Part shown: one piece after another, positions 19,201 to 27,012 of the stretch
How the letters are laid out: every line of letters begins with the position of its first letter
Position numbering within the stretch: position 1 is the first letter of the stretch
Assembly (NCBI RefSeq): GCF_000143765.1
Contig: NZ_GL379770.1
Coordinates: 1,514,903 to 1,578,902, forward strand
From: Sphingobacterium spiritivorum ATCC 33861
Lineage (GTDB): Bacteria > Bacteroidota > Bacteroidia > Sphingobacteriales > Sphingobacteriaceae
Reading direction: 5' to 3'
DNA: 64,000 nucleotides
Made by a program: the position numbers and the translations under genes
Notes under the pieces: generated by a model
The model's input: the letters and a program-made list of their open reading frames with translations, nothing else
What the model was told of the DNA's origin: nothing
The model's database searches: none

Positions 19201-19362
19201 AAACTGAAAAATGTTCGTCTCTATGCCACAGGGAATAATGTATTTACCCTGACCAAATACACCGGATTTGATCCGGAAGTCGGTATGGATAGTTATGGAA
19301 TGGACTCCGGAAGATATCCGCAGGCAAGATCTTTCATTTTTGGATTGAATATTGGCTTTTAA
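16267..19362 (+). CDS. SusC/RagA-family TonB-linked outer-membrane protein
   Basis: 1031-residue SusC-type transporter. A signal peptide to about residue 24 (ending SYAG) is followed by a carboxypeptidase-regulatory-like domain (LKGIVKGVDGLPLSGVSVQL), the TonB box region SEVVVVGYGKQ and a plug with the SusC signature RGLGGINGEEPLYVIDG and DAAASIYGARASGGVILVTTK. The barrel ends SFIFGLNIGF. It would import the ligand captured by the SusD lipoprotein encoded 13 bases downstream. It begins 15 bases after the PI-PLC gene, so one transcript is likely. Confidence 0.95.
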   Translation: MKKNYVWLAAMLFCHVGVSTPSYAGISGFGNAVIRYDQRPLKGIVKGVDGLPLSGVSVQLAKSGKAVQTDQQGAFELSAQVGDQLKISSIGFLIQIITVDERLQYNITLQEDSQTLSEVVVVGYGKQSRSTVTGSVASVGLDRVSSRSMNNLGDVLQGKAPGVVVTNEGGDPTAKPRINIRGLGGINGEEPLYVIDGSIYSGVPMLNPNDIESISVLKDAAASIYGARASGGVILVTTKSGRKDPVSINVDAKQGFQSAWKKPKPLNAAQRAQVSNLAADNAGVNRNDAFNAEKYPDGQITRTNWIDEVMQNGYIQDYNVSLDGGNEHSTLYSSFNYRKGEGILLNTYNERYNIRINAKHEIKPWLTIGENLYLNYDNGNGAATGDGYTGALISAIYYPSNVPVYDENGAFSGLPLPYGPGAYGDIINPVAYLKRLDIDNPTYNLVVNPYVELKLAKGLKFRSNFSMTEGFNNFKQFTTRVPEIGKPSNSNKLTLNDKRSSDILAEQILTYSLDKGDHHVDALAGFNYQKITSRFNEITGQGFVSEAPEMRYLVNASETLAPLDGYEASTLLSYLGRVNYNYKQKYMLSLTGRRDGSSLVAPQNRFQNYGSVAAAWSLKKENFLQDVNWLSELKLRGSYGVLGNLGSLDPFAVNPLLSRSQIFMGNTPTRVTYLAETKRASTDLTWAESEQTNIGLDLGLMNNRLSVIADYFIKNTNNMIMELPLPGTTGLKNQIVNGGSVEDKGIELGIQYQSKGESEFQYGFGGSITSVKNEIKSLAGGVQTQALPISFRQMLNPVILQVGESLYSYKVVQTDGIFQSEEEVKAHTNGSGGLIQPNAKPGDFRFKDANGDGKIDAQDRVFVGNAYPTFSYGINFNASYKGFDLNMFFQGVEGNKLFNAMKFSTLNAGVGQQYNMLEGVLDAWTPENRSNELPRVSLRDENRNFYETSDFYVENGSYVRLKNLTLGYTLPKALSERMKLKNVRLYATGNNVFTLTKYTGFDPEVGMDSYGMDSGRYPQARSFIFGLNIGF

Positions 19363-19375
19363 TTGAAACACACAC

Positions 19376-20908
19376 ATGCAAAATAATATAAAGAAAACAA
19401 TGCTGCTCGGTCTCTCGGCAGTATCCTTATTCACGGCTTGTAATAAGCAACTTGACATTGTACCTGAAGGTGCACCTACAAAGGCGAATTTCTGGAAGAC
19501 AGAAGCTGATGCGATCAGTGCCAGTAATGCACTGTATGCCTTATACGATCAGTCCGAATCGTTCTATGGAAGAGGATTGTTCTGGTTTATCAATGCCAGC
19601 GACGATATGGTGACCGGCAGAGCAAATGCACAGGCGGATAATATGAAAAACTTTAGCCGTGCTTATATCGGCGGATCTTATACCGAAAACAATTGGGTAG
19701 ACCGTTTTATCATTATCAAGCGTGCAAATGATATTATCCGGTATGTTCCTGCTATCCAGATGAATGCGGCAATTAAAAACCGGGTACTTGGTGAAGCATA
19801 TTTCAACAGTGCAGTGATGAACTACGAACTGGCTACTAACTACGGTGATGACCGGATGGGAGTACCGATCGTGACAGTGGAGAATATGGATCATACAGAA
19901 GCGGTACCACGTGCTGCCAATATTACTGAAAACTACAAGCACGCCATCAATCAGTTTAAGAAAGCCGCAGATTTGCTCCCTTTCTTTGATACCTATGCTG
20001 CTGCAGATCAGGGCAGAGCACATAAAGTAGCTGCATGGGGTTATTTATCCAAAACCTATTTGTATATGAAAGATTATGCAAATGCAGAGCTCTATGCGGA
20101 TTCCGTTATTAATTTCGGTAAAAGAAGGTTAGAGGATAATTACAAAGATGTATTCACTACAGCGCGTAATTATGGTACTGAATATATCTGGTCTGTGACG
20201 AGCAGTGCTGCAGGACCGGACGGATGGGGCAGTATTCTGCCGGGTGTAATGCTAACGAATGGTGGCTGGGGTAAGTACAATGGCTGGGGCTATTATCTTC
20301 CGACCAAAGAATTGTATGATGCCTATGAGACAAGAGATATCCGCAGAGAAGCTACTATCCTGAAGCCGGGAGATAAATTTATGTATTTCGGCGTAGAGAC
20401 TACTTTTGCTCCTCCAAGTGCTGCATTATCCGATTATCAGTTTAATAAGTATATGGAGCCCTTCTCTCATGCCAATCCTATAGGTACTTATGTGAGTCCT
20501 AATGGTGATCATAATTCGACTTCGCTCAATGTGCCTTTAATGAGATATGCGGAAATTCTGCTGATCAAAGCAGAAGCTGCAATCAATCTGCGAGGAAACG
20601 GAGCAGGAGATACACAGTTGAATATGATTCGCAAACGTGCAGGTTTAACGCCTAAAACAGGACTTGATATGACGGAATTAAAAAATCAACGCCGTTGTGA
20701 ACTTGCCGGAGAATTTGCGGATCGTCACCGTGACCTGATCCGCTGGGGAGATGCAGCAGCTACTTATGCAAAAGCGTTGCATGATTCAAAGGGTAAAGTA
20801 ATCTGGGCAGCCAGAAAGTTTGATCCGAAGGTACACCATGTGTGGCTGGTACCTCAGCGTGAAATTGATAACAGCAGAGGGGTAATCAAACAAAATGAAG
20901 GCTGGTAG
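19376..20908 (+). CDS. RagB/SusD-family nutrient-binding outer-membrane lipoprotein
   Basis: 510-residue SusD-like protein. The signal peptide ends at lipobox LFTAC (Cys22), followed by the family start LDIVPEGAPTKANFWKTEADA. The TPR-like helical core (AYFNSAVMNYELATNYGD; LSKTYLYMKDYANAELYADSVI) and the C-terminal block RCELAGEFADRHRDLIRWGD...VWLVPQREIDNS are complete. It caps the partner SusC barrel and binds the ligand at the cell surface. Pairing with phosphodiesterase and phosphatase genes, not glycoside hydrolases, suggests a phosphorylated ligand rather than a glycan. Confidence 0.95.
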   Translation: MQNNIKKTMLLGLSAVSLFTACNKQLDIVPEGAPTKANFWKTEADAISASNALYALYDQSESFYGRGLFWFINASDDMVTGRANAQADNMKNFSRAYIGGSYTENNWVDRFIIIKRANDIIRYVPAIQMNAAIKNRVLGEAYFNSAVMNYELATNYGDDRMGVPIVTVENMDHTEAVPRAANITENYKHAINQFKKAADLLPFFDTYAAADQGRAHKVAAWGYLSKTYLYMKDYANAELYADSVINFGKRRLEDNYKDVFTTARNYGTEYIWSVTSSAAGPDGWGSILPGVMLTNGGWGKYNGWGYYLPTKELYDAYETRDIRREATILKPGDKFMYFGVETTFAPPSAALSDYQFNKYMEPFSHANPIGTYVSPNGDHNSTSLNVPLMRYAEILLIKAEAAINLRGNGAGDTQLNMIRKRAGLTPKTGLDMTELKNQRRCELAGEFADRHRDLIRWGDAAATYAKALHDSKGKVIWAARKFDPKVHHVWLVPQREIDNSRGVIKQNEGW

Positions 20909-20932
20909 AAATCAGTTCTAAAGTAAAAAAGA

Positions 20933-22825
20933 ATGATAATAAAAACAGTGAAAATATTTATATGGGGTGCGTTAATGTTAACGCACCTCTATAGTTTCGG
21001 GCAGCAGCAGAGCAGTCTGCTGGACAGCCTGATGTTTAAAGGAGCTTCAGTCACTTCAGATCTGAAGATTAAGGGGCACAGTCACAATGACTATGCGCAG
21101 GATATCCCTTTTTACAAAGCATACTATGCCGGAATGGAGTCTATAGAGGCTGATGTATTTTTGAGAGACGGAGTCCTGTATGTGGCTCATGATAAAAGTG
21201 AAATTAAAAAGGATAAGACGCTGGAATCTCTTTATTTGTCGCCTATAACTAAAGTGATGAAAGAGAATGACGGCCATGTCTTTAAGGATCGCCGTAAAAA
21301 GTTGCAATTGATGATCGATATCAAAGAAGATCATGTAGCTGTACTGGATGCATTGATCAGATTGCTTTCTTCACACCCTGAACTGGCGGATAGGAGCAAA
21401 AATCCGGATGCCGTAAAAATTGTGATCAGCGGAGATCGTCCGGCACCATCTGATTTCAAAAAGTATCCGCAATGGATATCTTTTGACGGACTGGTAGGTC
21501 AGCCTTATACAGGAGATCAATGGAAACGGATTGCGATGTTGAGCGCCGACCTCAAAGCATATACCAACTGGAACGGTAAAGGTACTCCTGTACCGGCAGA
21601 TAAGGAAAAGATCAAAGCTGCCGTAGCTGTGGCTAAACAACAGCATATTCCTTTCCGGTTTTGGGGAAACCATGACAGCCCAAATACCTGGCAGGAGCTC
21701 CATAAGTTAGGTGTCTATTGGATCAATACAGATCAATCGGACGCTTTGGCCCGGTTTATCGATCGTCTACCGTATGAGCAGTTTAGTCAGGCAAACCCGC
21801 AAAACCTATATACACCGACCTATCAGAGTGACGGGACTGACCGTGATATCCGGAAAGTGATCCTGCTGATCGGAGACGGAATGGGAGTGGCCCAGGTGAA
21901 AGCTGCAATGGCTGCCAACTACGGAGCACTACACATGTCCGCAATGCGTAAAATAGGCCTTTCGCGTACTGAAGCTGCTAATTCAGACAATACGGATTCA
22001 GCAGCCGGAGGTTCAGCTATCGCTACCGGGCGTAAGACCAACAACCGAAGCATAGCTGTAGATCCGGAAGGAAACCCGATAACCGGTCTGGCTGACAGTC
22101 TGAATAAAATGGGCTGGGGATCTGCTATACTATCTACAGGAGACCTGACAGATGCTACACCTGCTGTATTCTATGCACATGCTGCAGAGCGCGATTCTTC
22201 CCGGGCTATAGCGAGACAGGCGTTGCAAGCCTCTTTTGATATACTGGCAGGAGGTACTCCAGGATGGTTCAGAGGAGATGAGGCTGCACAATATCGTACA
22301 GTTATGCAGCAAAAAGGGATTACATACGGACATACACCGCAATTGGCAAAGGATGGTAAAAGACAGATTGTATTTCTGGATGCGGCCTATACCAGACCGG
22401 TTAAGGATGGGCGTCCGGCAGTATTAAAGGAACTGCTGAAAGAGAGTTTAAGTATATTGGACAAACAGCATGAGCGATTTTTTATTATGGCTGAAGGGGC
22501 ACAGATTGATTATGGCGGACACGCAAATGATCTGCCGTATGTCATTACAGAAACACTGGATTTTGATCAGGTTGTAGGTGAGGCGCTGCGCTATGCAGAT
22601 CAGGATGGGCATACGCTGGTCATCGTTACTGCAGATCATGAGACCGGCGGGCTTACCTTGCTGGATAGTGATGAGAAAAAGGGCTATGCACGCGGAAATT
22701 TCAGCAGTAATGATCATACCAGTATTCCGGTTCCTGTATTTATATATGGTCCGCAATCAGATAAGTTTACAGGTTATTATCCTAATACTGAAATCTTTCA
22801 CCGGATATTGCAGGCTGTCAAGTAA
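20933..22825 (+). CDS. AIM6-like phosphodiesterase fused to alkaline phosphatase
   Basis: 630-residue exported protein with a signal peptide (ending SFGQ). Residues about 45-290 resemble the PI-PLC/GDPD-superfamily AIM6 group: GHSHNDYAQ, then ESIEADVFLRDGVLYVAHD with the Glu, Asp and His expected for metal and acid-base roles. Residues about 305-630 are an alkaline phosphatase: LIGDGMG near 309, nucleophile Ser in NTDSAAGGSA near 355, DATPAVFYAHA, AEGAQIDYGGHAND and VTADHETGG. The fusion could cleave a phosphodiester and then release phosphate from the product. It is last in the operon, 24 bases after susD, and is followed by a terminator. Confidence 0.88.
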   Translation: MIIKTVKIFIWGALMLTHLYSFGQQQSSLLDSLMFKGASVTSDLKIKGHSHNDYAQDIPFYKAYYAGMESIEADVFLRDGVLYVAHDKSEIKKDKTLESLYLSPITKVMKENDGHVFKDRRKKLQLMIDIKEDHVAVLDALIRLLSSHPELADRSKNPDAVKIVISGDRPAPSDFKKYPQWISFDGLVGQPYTGDQWKRIAMLSADLKAYTNWNGKGTPVPADKEKIKAAVAVAKQQHIPFRFWGNHDSPNTWQELHKLGVYWINTDQSDALARFIDRLPYEQFSQANPQNLYTPTYQSDGTDRDIRKVILLIGDGMGVAQVKAAMAANYGALHMSAMRKIGLSRTEAANSDNTDSAAGGSAIATGRKTNNRSIAVDPEGNPITGLADSLNKMGWGSAILSTGDLTDATPAVFYAHAAERDSSRAIARQALQASFDILAGGTPGWFRGDEAAQYRTVMQQKGITYGHTPQLAKDGKRQIVFLDAAYTRPVKDGRPAVLKELLKESLSILDKQHERFFIMAEGAQIDYGGHANDLPYVITETLDFDQVVGEALRYADQDGHTLVIVTADHETGGLTLLDSDEKKGYARGNFSSNDHTSIPVPVFIYGPQSDKFTGYYPNTEIFHRILQAVK

Positions 22826-22875
22826 ACGTATGGATCAGTTTGCCTGTTAGACGATATCAATAATAACGATTATTA

Positions 22876-22913
22876 CAAAAAGGTGCTGTCTCTAATGACA
22901 GCGCCTTTTTGTT
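22876..22913. terminator. bidirectional terminator between the phosphatase fusion and PepSY genes
   Basis: AAAAAGGTGCTGTC and GACAGCGCCTTTTT pair around TCTAAT with one wobble, giving A and T tracts on both sides. The stop codon of the convergent PepSY gene (22892-22894) lies in the loop. Confidence 0.88.
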
Positions 22914-24037
22914 TGCTCAGGTACAGCAACAGCTTCTTTTTTTACCTTTCCTTTTGTTCGTTTGAGATAGAGTAAGTATCCGGTGACTGATAATATTCCC
23001 GGAGTCAATCCGAGGAGGATATATAAAAACTTGATAGGATAACCGCCATATGATCCGACATGCAAAGGTTGTATAGCGGCTTCCAGTTTTTTCGAAAAAG
23101 ATAATTCCTGTTGTATAGTCTTTCTTTCAATGCCGCCTGTTAACGGATTGATTGCTATGGAACTGTTCCCAAATAATTTGCTGTCTCCGGGGAGTGAACC
23201 GCTGACTCTGAATAATTGTCCTTCCTGTGCAGGCATATAGATATGTTCTATTGCTAATTGAGGCATGGCATGTTTCGCAACCTTCAGCAAATCATCCATA
23301 GGCAATAATCCGCTGCTATGTACAGGATTTTCAACCATCTTTTTCTTCCAGCTTTCGGGTTGAAAGGCAAACAGATTCATCCAGAATCCGGTAAAGAAAA
23401 TAATAAGATTCAACAGCAATGCCCACACACCAATAATACGGTGCAGATCTGAAGTGAGACGCCTGCGGTTTTTCCAGTTGATCCGTACCCGGAATGTAAT
23501 CACTTTCCAGAGCTGTTTCCGGTATACCATCAGTCCTGTGATGCAGGAAATAAGCATGGTGATGCCCAGAATGGCAGTGAGCAATGCCCCTGGCATACCC
23601 AGATGAAAGGAAAAGTGAAACTGAAACAGCCATTGCATAATGCCGGAATGAAGATCGTCGTACCGGCCTGATCTGATCAATGCCCCTGTATAAGGATTGA
23701 TTGTCAGAATAGCCAGATCATAAGTGTATACTTTTCCATCATTAAGATACAACCTGAAGTTGCACGCCTCATCCGGTGCGGCTTCAGGATTGGTCCAGCC
23801 GATTCCGCCCAGATTCGGATATTGTGATGTCGCAATAGCGTACAACTTATTCAAAGGAAGTGTTTGTTCCTTTTTTTCTACACGCAGGATGTCCCTGTTG
23901 AGCATGGCATCTATTTCATCCATAAATACCAAAGCAGATCCGCTGATACCCAACAGCAGCAAAAAGATTCCTGTAACCAATCCGGCAAGGCTATGTAACC
24001 GGAACAACTGTCTCCATATTTTAGTGGAAGATGCCAT
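22892..24037 (-). CDS. PepSY-associated membrane protein (siderophore-linked reductase type)
   Basis: 381-residue inner-membrane protein with PepSY-associated TM helices: an N-terminal helix near 15-37, a periplasmic PepSY-like part (DEACNFRLYLNDGKVYTYDLAILTINPYTG), helices near 150-175 and 205-225, and a last helix near 340-360 before a basic tail. Conserved His residues (RLHSLAGL; DLHRIIGVW; QFHFSFHLG) could bind heme, as proposed for PepSY ferric reductases in siderophore clusters. It starts 1 base after the stop of the upstream receptor gene, so the two are translationally linked. Its role is probably release of iron from the imported siderophore. Confidence 0.88.
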   Translation of the reverse strand: MASSTKIWRQLFRLHSLAGLVTGIFLLLLGISGSALVFMDEIDAMLNRDILRVEKKEQTLPLNKLYAIATSQYPNLGGIGWTNPEAAPDEACNFRLYLNDGKVYTYDLAILTINPYTGALIRSGRYDDLHSGIMQWLFQFHFSFHLGMPGALLTAILGITMLISCITGLMVYRKQLWKVITFRVRINWKNRRRLTSDLHRIIGVWALLLNLIIFFTGFWMNLFAFQPESWKKKMVENPVHSSGLLPMDDLLKVAKHAMPQLAIEHIYMPAQEGQLFRVSGSLPGDSKLFGNSSIAINPLTGGIERKTIQQELSFSKKLEAAIQPLHVGSYGGYPIKFLYILLGLTPGILSVTGYLLYLKRTKGKVKKEAVAVPEQTKRRCH

Positions 24038-24038
24038 A

Positions 24039-26180
24039 TTATCTGATGGTATAGTTCATGCCGATTCGGAAATTAAACGGATTACCAAGGGAAGCGGTTA
24101 CAGTTCTCGAGTTTCCGCCTATAAAATACCGTTCATTGCTGATATTGTAAAAGTTGAGTTGCAGCCCCCAGTTGTTTCTGTCATAATTGATCATCGCATC
24201 ATACACCTTAGATGAAGGGATTATAAATTTGGGATTAGACTGAAATCCCAGCTGATCACTCATATAGCGGCCACCTACACCGACTCCCAGGCCTTTCGCC
24301 ATGCCTGATGGTACATTATACTTTAACCATAGATTAGCCAGATGCTTTGGTGCATTCTGAAAACGGCTTCCTTTTGTTCCGAGTGTATTGTCTGCAGTAA
24401 GCACATGATCGTTGTATGCGTATCCGGCAATAAGACTGAAATTCTGTATACTTCCCTGTACTGTAGCTTCTATTCCTTTACTCCGTGTTCCATCGATAGC
24501 AACCTGATGATTAGGGTTGTCATCCGTTGGCGCTGCAGCCAGGATATTCGTATAGTCTATGTTGTAGGCAGCTAACATCAGAGAGATGCGATCCTGCCAG
24601 ACTGAACCTTTGGCTCCGACTTCATATTGTGTGGCGATACGCGGGGGAAATGGCCCTCCGTTTTTGACACTATTCGAATTCTGAGGGGTAAATGATTTGG
24701 TATAACTGCTGTATACGGTAAGGTTTTTCTGTATAGCATAGACCAGACCTGCCCGGGGTATCCATGCATCGGTCTTAGATTGATTTCCCTGCTCACTGTC
24801 ACGTGCCGAAAGGGGAGTGCGTACCAGATCGTATGAATCATATCGTACAGACAATAAGAGTGTTAAGTTTTTATAACTGATCTGATCCTGTATATAGGAG
24901 CCAATTAAACTGATGCGCTGTTTGTTGTCATCATAATAATCTTTCTCGGGATTGGCTGCGGGCGGATCAAGACTGTAATCCGGGTTAAAAATACTGATAC
25001 GTGTCGCTACTGAATTTCTGTAATCATTCTTGTACCAGCCGTAATTGTTATAATCTACACCGCCTAATACCTGATGCTGTAAGACTCCTGTTTTGATTTT
25101 GTATTCCAGAAAACCTGTAGTCTGCCAGTTGTATTGATCGTATAGCCAGTCCTGATATCCTCTGCTGATGGAGTCATTGCGGATTATACCGCTTACAATG
25201 TGGTCAGTATAATCAAATTTGCTTCGGATATAACGCTGTATAACTGATAATCTGAGGTCTTTGGATAATTTGTTTTCGTAGGTAAGTGTAACGGATGTGT
25301 TGTGTGTTTTGCCATAATCACTTGGACTTTGTATCGTCAGATTGTCCGGATAATAATTAAAGTCAAAACTGCCGTCCGGCCTGGTGTATACATAAGTTCC
25401 TCTGTCATATTGCTGTACAGCTTTAGCGTAAGCATAGTTGACTTCCAGATCCAGTTTGCTTTTATCATTAATCAGATAGGTAAGTGAAGGTGCGAGTAAC
25501 AGATTGCGCACATCCTGATAATCGCGGAAGCTATTTCCCTGATCATATCCGGCTATTGCTCTGTATAGCCACTTACGGTGTTTGCTCAGTGGTCCGGTCA
25601 TATCTGCCGAGAACCGTTTGGAATTCCAGCTGCCATATGAAGCTGTCAGCTGTAACTGCTTCGCTGGCAATGGTTTTTTAGTGGTAAAGTTGATGACACC
25701 TCCCGGTGCGCCTTCACTAAACAAGACTGCGGCAGGTCCGCGCAGCACTTCTACCTGCTGCACATTATACAACAAGGGTTGCTGACTCCATAGATACAGG
25801 TTACCGCGGACACCGTTAAACGTAATAAAACCCGATCCGAAAGGATAATAACCCGTAAATCCCCGCATACTGAAAGAGCCCATTCCGCTATTGGCCTTGA
25901 CTCCTGTCATGACAGAAGAGAGTTCATTGAGGGTCGATGCCTGCAGATCAAGAATAGTCTGCTGGCTGATTACCTGAATAGACTGGGGCGTCTGCAACAG
26001 AGGCGTCTGTGTGCGGGTGATGGTGCTGACGGTATCTGTTTTATATTTTTTGTGTTCTGTATTAATGACGACTTCTTCGAGTCTGCGGATTGTGTCTGCG
26101 GATTGTGCGTGTACAACGCTGGGGTGACTACCTGCATAGATCAGGATAGCGAAAAGTATAGATAAAGTAGAATTAGACAT
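24039..26180 (-). CDS. TonB-dependent siderophore receptor
   Basis: 713-residue outer-membrane receptor. A signal peptide ends VVHAQ. There is no SusC-type N-terminal domain; the plug follows directly (LEEVVINTEHKKYKTDT; TPQSIQVISQQTILDLQASTLNELSSVMTGV; VEVLRGPAAVLFSEGAPGGVINFTTK), as in the FhuA/FpvA-like siderophore family. The barrel ends FRIGMNYTIR, so the last residue is Arg rather than the usual Phe. Coupling to the PepSY gene supports ferric-siderophore uptake. The siderophore type is not evident. Confidence 0.92.
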   Translation of the reverse strand: MSNSTLSILFAILIYAGSHPSVVHAQSADTIRRLEEVVINTEHKKYKTDTVSTITRTQTPLLQTPQSIQVISQQTILDLQASTLNELSSVMTGVKANSGMGSFSMRGFTGYYPFGSGFITFNGVRGNLYLWSQQPLLYNVQQVEVLRGPAAVLFSEGAPGGVINFTTKKPLPAKQLQLTASYGSWNSKRFSADMTGPLSKHRKWLYRAIAGYDQGNSFRDYQDVRNLLLAPSLTYLINDKSKLDLEVNYAYAKAVQQYDRGTYVYTRPDGSFDFNYYPDNLTIQSPSDYGKTHNTSVTLTYENKLSKDLRLSVIQRYIRSKFDYTDHIVSGIIRNDSISRGYQDWLYDQYNWQTTGFLEYKIKTGVLQHQVLGGVDYNNYGWYKNDYRNSVATRISIFNPDYSLDPPAANPEKDYYDDNKQRISLIGSYIQDQISYKNLTLLLSVRYDSYDLVRTPLSARDSEQGNQSKTDAWIPRAGLVYAIQKNLTVYSSYTKSFTPQNSNSVKNGGPFPPRIATQYEVGAKGSVWQDRISLMLAAYNIDYTNILAAAPTDDNPNHQVAIDGTRSKGIEATVQGSIQNFSLIAGYAYNDHVLTADNTLGTKGSRFQNAPKHLANLWLKYNVPSGMAKGLGVGVGGRYMSDQLGFQSNPKFIIPSSKVYDAMINYDRNNWGLQLNFYNISNERYFIGGNSRTVTASLGNPFNFRIGMNYTIR

Positions 26181-26381
26181 GGTAATATCGTAATGTAATA
26201 ATGATCCTGCATCTGCGTCTGTGACAGAGCAGTATGCATGCGAAAGGGTATGATCCGGTATTTAGCTACATACCTTTAAACTCGGCAGTACTACAGTATA
26301 TTCCGGATAAAATAATATCCTGAACAGGGACTGTGTTGCAACCGGGGCATATGTAGCCCGGAATCATGAAGTAATAAGCAA

Positions 26382-26774
26382 TTACGATATACGGGGAGGC
26401 TTGAAAAGCGAAAGGGCATATGCGGAAGACACATGCGGTGTGTCGGTTATATACTGTCTGATATCTGTTGTCTGAATAATAAGGGGAGCGGGAGACCAGT
26501 CAAATGTCATCTGTGTATAGATGAGTTCATTTAGCTGTTTGATAATCTGCATATCCTGATTATGCTCTTTCTCTTCCAGTTTTTTGATTTTTTTCATCAA
26601 TACACATTGCCCGTGACAGCTCAGTTCGGGTTTATATCTGTTTTCACAAAGAACCCGGGAGATATAATCCTGATTTATTTTGAAAGAAATAAAAACTGCC
26701 ATTCTACTGAAAGGCTGTACCAATACAACCAGCGCCAGTATAACGGAAACGAGTTTTAATCTTCCTTTTTTCAT
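26382..26774 (-). CDS. small membrane-anchored Cys-motif protein of the siderophore operon
   Basis: 130-residue protein from Met at 26774, with one N-terminal hydrophobic helix (KLVSVILALVVLVQPFSRMAVFISF). A conserved-looking Cys cluster follows, CENRYKPELSCHGQC, then a basic coiled stretch MKKIKKLEEKEHNQDM. Similar small proteins are common beside TonB receptors in Bacteroidota, but I know no assigned function; metal or thiol chemistry is a guess. The longer frame to 26858 runs through the predicted promoter, so the internal start is preferred. The receptor gene begins about 200 bases further on. Confidence 0.7.
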   Translation of the reverse strand: MKKGRLKLVSVILALVVLVQPFSRMAVFISFKINQDYISRVLCENRYKPELSCHGQCVLMKKIKKLEEKEHNQDMQIIKQLNELIYTQMTFDWSPAPLIIQTTDIRQYITDTPHVSSAYALSLFKPPRIS

Positions 26775-26782
26775 GTGTGCTG

Positions 26783-26816
26783 CAAAGGTATAACAAAAAA
26801 TATTTCCATAGACAAA
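26783..26816 (-). promoter_or_regulatory. promoter of the siderophore operon
   Basis: On the reverse strand a -7 element TACCTTTG (complement of 26783-26790) lies 22 bases downstream of a -33-like TTTG (complement of 26813-26816). It ends 9 bases before the start of the small Cys-motif gene, so the leader would be very short. Confidence 0.5.
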
Positions 26817-26827
26817 AAAATGACGCC

Positions 26828-26847
26828 TTTGTACAAATTCGTACAAA
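26828..26847. promoter_or_regulatory. candidate operator TTTGTAC-N6-GTACAAA
   Basis: A perfect 7-base inverted repeat with a 6-base spacer lies just upstream of the predicted -33 element of the siderophore operon, in the gap shared with divergent cydAB. The half-site and spacing fit a homodimeric regulator. Its identity is unknown; an iron- or redox-responsive factor is an inference from the neighbours. Confidence 0.45.
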
Positions 26848-27012
26848 TATAATGTCAAAAAATTGGGTTTAATGCTTCGGAATGTTTACCTTGTAAAGAT
26901 CAGAATTGCAGGATAAAAAGGTGCTGGTTTATCTTTAAAGGAATTATTTATTATTTCCTTTTGTCAATTACTGATGCTGTATTTTGGTGTCATTCTTAAT
27001 CTTTTCTCTACT

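Noticed and set aside
15295..22825. Reading the SusCD operon as a normal polysaccharide utilization locus.
   Set aside because: No glycoside hydrolase, polysaccharide lyase, carbohydrate esterase or hybrid sensor is present in or beside the operon.
26266..26367. Reverse-strand frame of 33 residues with a CPGC motif between two genes of the siderophore operon.
   Set aside because: No clear ribosome-binding site, very short, and composition compatible with chance; kept only as a note.
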